NCBI GenBank assembly: GCA_023393125.1
Contig: JAEWMQ010000115.1
Coordinates: forward strand, 1-20,951
Length of the DNA stretch: 20,951 nucleotides
Reading direction: 5' to 3'
DNA from: Bacillota bacterium
GTDB lineage: Bacteria > Bacillota > Clostridia > Lachnospirales > Cellulosilyticaceae
Each line of letters begins with the position of its first letter. The first letter of the stretch is position 1. Below the pieces are notes generated by a model. That model searched no databases. It was given only the letters and a program-made list of their open reading frames with translations, and had not been told where the DNA came from. This document shows, piece after piece, positions 16,014 through 20,951 of this stretch. Made by a program: the position numbers and the translations under genes.

Positions 16014-17546
16014 ATGACAAACGTTGTTAGAATTTTTGATACCACACTTCGCGACGGAGAGCAATCACCAGGCTGTAGCATGAACTTAGCTGAGAAAATA
16101 GAGGTTGCAAAACAGTTAGATAGGCTGGGTGTGGATATTATGGAAGCGGGGTTTGCCATTGCTTCTCCAGGTGACTTTGCTTCTGTTAAAGCGATTGCTA
16201 ATACTATTAAAAATAGTACAGTGGCAAGTCTTGCTCGCGCCCTACCTAAAGATATTGATGCAGCAGCAGATGCACTTAAAAATGCTAAATATCCTAGAAT
16301 ACATACTTTTTTAGCAACTTCTGATATTCATATGCAGTATAAGCTAAGAAAAACACCAGAAGAAGTTTTAGAAACCGCTCGTGAAATGGTGAAATACGCA
16401 AAGCGTTTATGCTCTGACGTTGAGTTTTCAGCAGAGGATGCTTCTAGAAGCAACCCTGCTTTCCTTTATCAAGTATTTGAAGCTGTTATTCAGGCTGGTG
16501 CAACAACCATTAATGTACCTGATACAGTAGGTTATACTTCACCAGAAGAGTTTGCAGCACTTATTAAAGGAATTAAAGAAAATGTACCTTCTATTGATAA
16601 GGCCATTATTTCAGTACATTGTCATAATGATCTTGGCCTTGCAGTAGCCAATTCTTTAGCAGCTATCAAAGCAGGAGCACGTCAAGTAGAATGTACCATT
16701 AATGGTATAGGCGAAAGAGCAGGAAATGCAGCGTTAGAAGAAGTGGTTATGAATTTAAATACACGTCGCGACCTCTATGGTTTTGATTGCGGTATTCAAA
16801 CTAAAGAAATTTATAAAAGCAGTAAACTCTTAAGTAGTATCACAGGTGTACGTGTGCAACCTAATAAAGCTATTGTAGGTGAAAATGCCTTTGCTCATGA
16901 ATCCGGCATTCACCAACATGGTATGTTAGCTCACAAAGAAACCTACGAGATTATGACACCAGAATCTATCGGTTTAACTGAAAATAAATTAGTATTAGGA
17001 AAACATTCAGGCCGTCATGCCTTTGAAGATAAGCTTAAGTCAATGGGCTACGATTTAGATGAAGCAGCTCTCATAGCGGCATTTGAAGACTTTAAAGTAT
17101 TAGCAGATAAGAAGAAAGATGTTACTGATCGTGATATTGAAGCACTTGTTTGCCGTAAAGTCGTACAAATTCCAGAAGCGTATAAGCTTGAACGATTTGT
17201 TATTAATGCAGGTAATACTATTACCACAACTTCATCTATGCGTCTATTAACCAAAACAGGACATGTGCTTGAAGAGGTTGTATCTTCGTATGATGGACCA
17301 ATTGATGCTTCTTATAAAGCTATTGATAAATTAGTAGGCAAAAAGTTTATGCTAGAAGACTTTGTGATTAACTCTGTTACTGGTGGTACAGATGCACAAG
17401 GTGAAGTTAATGTAAAAATTAAAAATAATGAGAGAGTTTATAATGGTCATGGGGTAAGTATGGACATTGTAGAAGCTAGTATTTTAGCTTATATTTCTGC
17501 CATTAACAACATGCTTTATGATCAGGAGGAGAGACGGGAGGTATAA
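16014..17546 (+). CDS. leuA: 2-isopropylmalate synthase
   Basis: LeuA condenses acetyl-CoA with 2-oxoisovalerate, the committed step to leucine. The 510-residue protein has a TIM-barrel catalytic domain opening with FDTTLRDGEQSPGCSM, a metal-binding HCHNDLGLA (H202, H204) and GIGERAGNA. The C-terminal LeuA dimer/allosteric domain (about 380-505) is the site of leucine feedback inhibition. It is distinguished from the following CimA by RDGEQ and HESGIHQ. GAGGAGG precedes the ATG, 20 bp after ilvC. The 3' end carries the ribosome binding site of cimA. Confidence 0.96.
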   Translation: MTNVVRIFDTTLRDGEQSPGCSMNLAEKIEVAKQLDRLGVDIMEAGFAIASPGDFASVKAIANTIKNSTVASLARALPKDIDAAADALKNAKYPRIHTFLATSDIHMQYKLRKTPEEVLETAREMVKYAKRLCSDVEFSAEDASRSNPAFLYQVFEAVIQAGATTINVPDTVGYTSPEEFAALIKGIKENVPSIDKAIISVHCHNDLGLAVANSLAAIKAGARQVECTINGIGERAGNAALEEVVMNLNTRRDLYGFDCGIQTKEIYKSSKLLSSITGVRVQPNKAIVGENAFAHESGIHQHGMLAHKETYEIMTPESIGLTENKLVLGKHSGRHAFEDKLKSMGYDLDEAALIAAFEDFKVLADKKKDVTDRDIEALVCRKVVQIPEAYKLERFVINAGNTITTTSSMRLLTKTGHVLEEVVSSYDGPIDASYKAIDKLVGKKFMLEDFVINSVTGGTDAQGEVNVKIKNNERVYNGHGVSMDIVEASILAYISAINNMLYDQEERREV

Positions 17547-17548
17547 AG

Positions 17549-19138
17549 GTGAAAACAATTGCTGTTCTTGATTCAACCCTAAGAGATGGTGGGCAAGCAG
17601 AAGGTATCTCCTTTTCCGTATCAGATAAACTGAAAATAGTAAGTACATTGGATGAACTGGGGGCCTGCTACATTGAAGCCGGCAACCCTGGCTCTAATCC
17701 AAAAGATTTAGAGTTTTTTAGGGAAGTCAAAAAGCTTACTTTGAAAAATTCAAAGCTTACAGCTTTTGGTAGTACCAGGAGAAGGGATATAAAAGTAGAA
17801 GAAGATGCAAATATTAAATCGCTTCTTGAAGCAGATACCCCTGTAGTTGCAATTTTCGGAAAGACTTGGGACTTTCACGTGACCGAAATTATTAAAACAA
17901 CTTTAGAAGAAAATTTGCAAATGATTTACGATACGATTCACTACTTAAAGAAACAAGGAAAAGAAGTTATTTTCGATGCAGAACATTTCTTTGATGGTTA
18001 TAAACATAATAAAGCCTATGCTATAGAAGCTTTATTAAAGGCTGAGGAAGCAGGAGCTGACTGTTTGGCTTTATGTGAAACGAATGGAGGCGCTTTTCCT
18101 GATGAAGTGTATGAAATCGTCAAAGATGTAGTGTCAAAGACCCATGTACCAATAGGTATTCATACACATGATGATACAGGACTTGGCGTGGCCAATAGTA
18201 TGATGGCAGTTTTTGCAGGTGCAACTCATGTCCAAGGAACCTTGGTGGGGTTTGGAGAACGTTGTGGGAATGCTAACTTATCCACGATCATCCCTAACTT
18301 ACAGTTAAAGAGAGATTATGTATGTATTCCAGAGGAAAATATGAATAAGCTTACCACACTCGCTATTCGGGTATCAGAGATTGCTAATGTGACATTAAAA
18401 GAGCAAATGCCTTATGTAGGTAAAAGTGCTTTTGCACATAAAGCAGGTATGCATATTGATGGTGTAACGAAAGCTTCTCGTTCCTTTGAACATGTTTCCC
18501 CAGAAAGTGTAGGTAATGAAAGGCGATTCTTAATGTCAGAAGTAGCAGGGAGAAGCACGATACTAGAGAAGATTAGACGTATAGCGCCTGAGACCAGTAA
18601 AGATGACCCTGTAACAAGTGTGATTATCAATCGTATTAAAGAATTAGAACATAAGGGATATCAGTTTGAGGGAGCCGATGGTACCTTTGAACTCCTTGTA
18701 AGAAAGGCACTTGGTAAGTATAAACCTTTCTTTGATTTAGAGGAATTTAAGATTATAGGGGAGGAACCTTCAAAAACGCAAGGTATAAGCTCTTCCGCTA
18801 TTATCAAAGTAAGAGTGGACGATAAAGTGGAAATGACAGCAGCAGAAGGTGAAGGCCCGGTTAATGCCCTTGATAGTGCCCTTAGAAAAGCTTTAGAAGT
18901 TTTTTATCCAGAGCTTAAAAGTGTTCATTTAACAGATTACAAGGTGAGAGTATTAGACACCAAATTAGCAACCGCAGCTAAGGTGCGTGTTTTACTTGAA
19001 TCCACTGATGGTGAAGATTACTGGAGTACTGTAGGTGTATCAACTGACATTATTGAGGCCAGTTGGATTGCTTTAGTAGACTCTATTGAATATAAGCTGA
19101 TAAAGGATATTGAAAAGAAGTTTAAAGCTTATTTATAA
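17549..19138 (+). CDS. cimA: (R)-citramalate synthase
   Basis: CimA condenses pyruvate with acetyl-CoA to citramalate, opening the threonine-independent route to 2-oxobutyrate and isoleucine. The 529-residue length and the sequence STLRDGGQAEGISFS (where LeuA has RDGEQ) fit the CimA group. The metal site HTHDDTGLGVANS has H205 and H207, followed by GFGERCGNAN and FAHKAGMHIDGV. The C-terminal regulatory domain (about 395-525) is present. A close LeuA/homocitrate-type relative cannot be fully excluded, but leuA itself is adjacent. The start is GTG at 17549, two bases after the leuA stop, with GGGAGG (17536-17541) inside leuA, so the two are tightly coupled. Confidence 0.93.
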   Translation: MKTIAVLDSTLRDGGQAEGISFSVSDKLKIVSTLDELGACYIEAGNPGSNPKDLEFFREVKKLTLKNSKLTAFGSTRRRDIKVEEDANIKSLLEADTPVVAIFGKTWDFHVTEIIKTTLEENLQMIYDTIHYLKKQGKEVIFDAEHFFDGYKHNKAYAIEALLKAEEAGADCLALCETNGGAFPDEVYEIVKDVVSKTHVPIGIHTHDDTGLGVANSMMAVFAGATHVQGTLVGFGERCGNANLSTIIPNLQLKRDYVCIPEENMNKLTTLAIRVSEIANVTLKEQMPYVGKSAFAHKAGMHIDGVTKASRSFEHVSPESVGNERRFLMSEVAGRSTILEKIRRIAPETSKDDPVTSVIINRIKELEHKGYQFEGADGTFELLVRKALGKYKPFFDLEEFKIIGEEPSKTQGISSSAIIKVRVDDKVEMTAAEGEGPVNALDSALRKALEVFYPELKSVHLTDYKVRVLDTKLATAAKVRVLLESTDGEDYWSTVGVSTDIIEASWIALVDSIEYKLIKDIEKKFKAYL

Positions 19139-19151
19139 GGGGGAGAGAATC

Positions 19152-19346
19152 ATGTGTTGTAAAGAAAAGAAAGCAGAAGTATTAAAATTAAAAGAAGAAA
19201 AGCTTTATAAAAAACCGTGGTTTTGGATTTGCATCACGATTATCGTGTTTTGTATAACAAGACCTTATGTAATCGTTATGTGTGGTAATGGTTCTGGTAA
19301 TAACAATAATGGCAATCGTGGTAAAGGAATAGATACTGCAAAATAA
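19152..19346 (+). CDS. 64-residue cysteine-containing membrane microprotein
   Basis: No family is recognised. The protein begins MCCKEKK, has a basic/acidic helix (about 4-20), one hydrophobic segment (WFWICITIIVFCI, about 24-36, extending to about 44) with a KKPWFW entry, then a Gly/Asn-rich polar tail. Cysteines lie at 2 and 3, twice in the hydrophobic segment and once at its exit (VMCGNG). The start is firm: GGGGGAG (19139-19145) lies 6 bp before ATG 19152; an upstream TTG would overlap cimA and is not needed. It sits 13 bp after cimA and 77 bp before leuC, so it belongs to the operon. A membrane-associated regulator or subunit is possible but unproven. Confidence 0.75.
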   Translation: MCCKEKKAEVLKLKEEKLYKKPWFWICITIIVFCITRPYVIVMCGNGSGNNNNGNRGKGIDTAK

Positions 19347-19423
19347 CCAGATATTATTTTATCTAAGGACTTTAACGATTTAAAGTAGTACAGTTCATAT
19401 AAGCTAAAAGGAGATGATATTTC

Positions 19424-20689
19424 ATGGGAATGACAATGACACAAAAAATATTAGCTGCTCATGCAGGCCTTAAAGAAGTAGTGGCAGGGCAATTAATTGA
19501 AGCTAATTTAGATTTAGTATTAGGTAATGATATTACTTCACCAGTTGCCGTTAATGAATTTAATAAAATTGGTTGTGACTGTGTGTTTGATAAAAATAAG
19601 ATTGCTATTGTACCAGACCATTTTACACCTAATAAAGATATTAAAGCTGCAGAGCAGTGCAAATTCATTAGAGAGTTTGCTAAAGAGAAAGAAATCAAAA
19701 ACTACTTTGAAGTAGGCCAAATGGGGATTGAACATGCGCTTATTCCTGAAAAAGGTTTAGTAGTACCTGGAGACGTAGTCATTGGGGCTGACTCTCATAC
19801 TTGTACCTATGGTGCACTTGGTGCTTTCTCTACAGGTATTGGTAGTACAGATATGGCAGCAGGTATGGCAACAGGGAAAGCGTGGTTTAAAGTACCTTCC
19901 GCTATTAAGTTTGTTTTAACAGGAAAGCTTAGTAAACATGTAAGTGGTAAAGATGTGATCCTTCACATCATCGGTATGATTGGTGTAGATGGTGCTCTTT
20001 ATAAATCAATGGAATTTGTGGGCGACGGCGTAGCTAATCTTTCTATGGATTCTCGTCTTTGTATGGCAAATATGGCTATAGAAGCTGGTGCTAAAAATGG
20101 TATTTTCCCAGTAGATGAAAAAACTTTAGCATTTGTTAAAGAACATAGCACAAAACCTTATGCAGTTTATGAAGCAGATGAGGATGCAGTGTATGATGAA
20201 GTTTATGAAATCGACCTTTCAAAAATACGTCCAACAGTAGCATTCCCTCATCTTCCTGAAAATACAAAAACAGTAGATGAAATTGGAGCTACAGAAGTTA
20301 AGATCGACCAAGTGGTGATTGGTTCTTGTACCAATGGACGTATGGAAGACCTTCGTATTGCAAGAGATATCTTAAAAGGTAAAAAAGTAGATTCTGGTGT
20401 ACGTGTTATCGTATTCCCAGGTACTCAAAAAATTTACTTACAAGCCCTTGAAGAAGGCATTATCAAAGATATCGTAGAAGCAGGTGCAGTATTTAGCACA
20501 CCAACTTGTGGTCCTTGTTTAGGTGGTCACATGGGAATCCTTGCCGCAGGCGAAAGAGCTGTTTCTACTACTAATCGTAACTTTGTAGGTCGTATGGGAC
20601 ACGTAGAGTCAGAAGTTTACCTTGCAAGTCCAGCAGTAGCAGCTGCATCAGCGCTTACAGGATATATTACAAATCCAGAGACACTATAA
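19424..20689 (+). CDS. leuC: 3-isopropylmalate/(R)-citramalate dehydratase, large subunit
   Basis: LeuC carries the [4Fe-4S] cluster of the two-subunit aconitase-family isomerase that converts 2- to 3-isopropylmalate and, with CimA present, citramalate to methylmalate. At 421 residues it is the short bacterial/archaeal-type LeuC. Cluster ligands are C302 (GSCTNG), C362 and C365 (TCGPC). GADSHTCTYGALGAFSTGIGSTD is the substrate/cluster region, cited here in part: GADSHTCTYG near residue 121. AAGGAGA lies upstream of ATG 19424. leuD follows after 118 bp that hold a hairpin. Confidence 0.96.
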   Translation: MGMTMTQKILAAHAGLKEVVAGQLIEANLDLVLGNDITSPVAVNEFNKIGCDCVFDKNKIAIVPDHFTPNKDIKAAEQCKFIREFAKEKEIKNYFEVGQMGIEHALIPEKGLVVPGDVVIGADSHTCTYGALGAFSTGIGSTDMAAGMATGKAWFKVPSAIKFVLTGKLSKHVSGKDVILHIIGMIGVDGALYKSMEFVGDGVANLSMDSRLCMANMAIEAGAKNGIFPVDEKTLAFVKEHSTKPYAVYEADEDAVYDEVYEIDLSKIRPTVAFPHLPENTKTVDEIGATEVKIDQVVIGSCTNGRMEDLRIARDILKGKKVDSGVRVIVFPGTQKIYLQALEEGIIKDIVEAGAVFSTPTCGPCLGGHMGILAAGERAVSTTNRNFVGRMGHVESEVYLASPAVAAASALTGYITNPETL

Positions 20690-20699
20690 GGAAAAGTAA

Positions 20700-20725
20700 A
20701 GCTAAGTAATGGGGATTACTTAGCT
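20700..20725. repeat. 11-bp perfect hairpin with GGGG loop between leuC and leuD
   Basis: Arms 20700-20710 and 20715-20725 are perfectly complementary around the loop GGGG. No T-run follows, so it is not a standard terminator. It may be a processing or stability element that sets the LeuC:LeuD ratio. Confidence 0.7.
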
Positions 20726-20807
20726 GATGAAATCATATATAGAAAATAGATATGGGAAATGTAAGCAATAGAAAATAATCGGTCAAGTATATAAGGAGGA
20801 CTTAAAA

Positions 20808-20951
20808 ATGAATGCAAAAGGAACCGTATTTCGTTATGGCGACAATGTGGATACAGATGTTATTATTCCAGCACGTTACTTAAATACTTCTAACGGGAAA
20901 GAGTTAGCAGCTCACTGTATGGAAGATATAGATGTTAATTTTGTAAAAGAA
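20808..20951 (+). CDS. leuD: 3-isopropylmalate/(R)-citramalate dehydratase, small subunit (3' partial)
   Basis: The first 48 codons of LeuD are visible. GDNVDTDVIIPARYLNTSNG is the characteristic swivel-domain start of the short LeuD form that pairs with the short LeuC. The gene runs off the window in frame. AAGGAGGA (20793-20800) lies seven bases before the ATG. The partner leuC is directly upstream. Confidence 0.93.
   Translation, partial: MNAKGTVFRYGDNVDTDVIIPARYLNTSNGKELAAHCMEDIDVNFVKE

Noticed and set aside
19459..19735. Three extra frames overlapping leuC on both strands
   Set aside because: Shadows of leuC, which has intact cluster ligands and normal length.

Overview
The window looks like chromosome from a low-GC Gram-positive anaerobe of the Clostridia, probably a Lachnospiraceae/Cellulosilyticum-like cellulolytic lineage. 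The basis is AT-rich codon use, strong AGGAGG-type ribosome binding sites, a T-box leader, a 2[4Fe-4S] clostridial-type ferredoxin and a CBM3-like cellulose-binding segment. The taxonomic guess is inference; no rRNA or marker phylogeny is available here.

Region 1 (1-8112) is accessory. It starts inside a giant gene (at least 1847 codons) with near-identical 234-bp tandem repeats, a transglutaminase-like domain, Ig-like segments, a probable caspase-fold cysteine protease domain, a jelly-roll-like segment, a CBM3-like domain and an unassigned C-terminus. A membrane-anchored protein with two copies of a YGxWE domain follows directly. Next is about 600 bp of decayed sequence: a 41-bp piece of the giant gene, a (GATG)6 microsatellite, a long hairpin and nonsense-interrupted reading frames. 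A third YGxWE gene then follows, frameshifted at a run of nine Gs. The order 'large-protein tail, then YGxWE gene' thus occurs twice, once intact and once decayed.

Region 2 (8113-12000) holds a ferredoxin with its own sigma-A promoter, a convergent AraC-family regulator sharing a 27-bp perfect hairpin terminator with it, a divergently placed TypA/BipA-like GTPase, and a small acidic protein convergent with typA across a second hairpin terminator.

Region 3 (12000-20951) is a branched-chain amino acid operon. After an AT-rich intergenic stretch come a possible CodY box, a consensus promoter and a T-box leader whose specifier reads as ATC (isoleucine). Then follow ilvB, ilvN, ilvC, leuA, cimA, a 64-codon cysteine-containing membrane microprotein, leuC and the start of leuD. 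IlvBN and IlvC serve valine, isoleucine and leucine; LeuA and LeuCD make leucine from ketoisovalerate; CimA with LeuCD would make 2-oxobutyrate from pyruvate, giving a threonine-independent isoleucine route. ilvD and leuB are not in view and may lie downstream.
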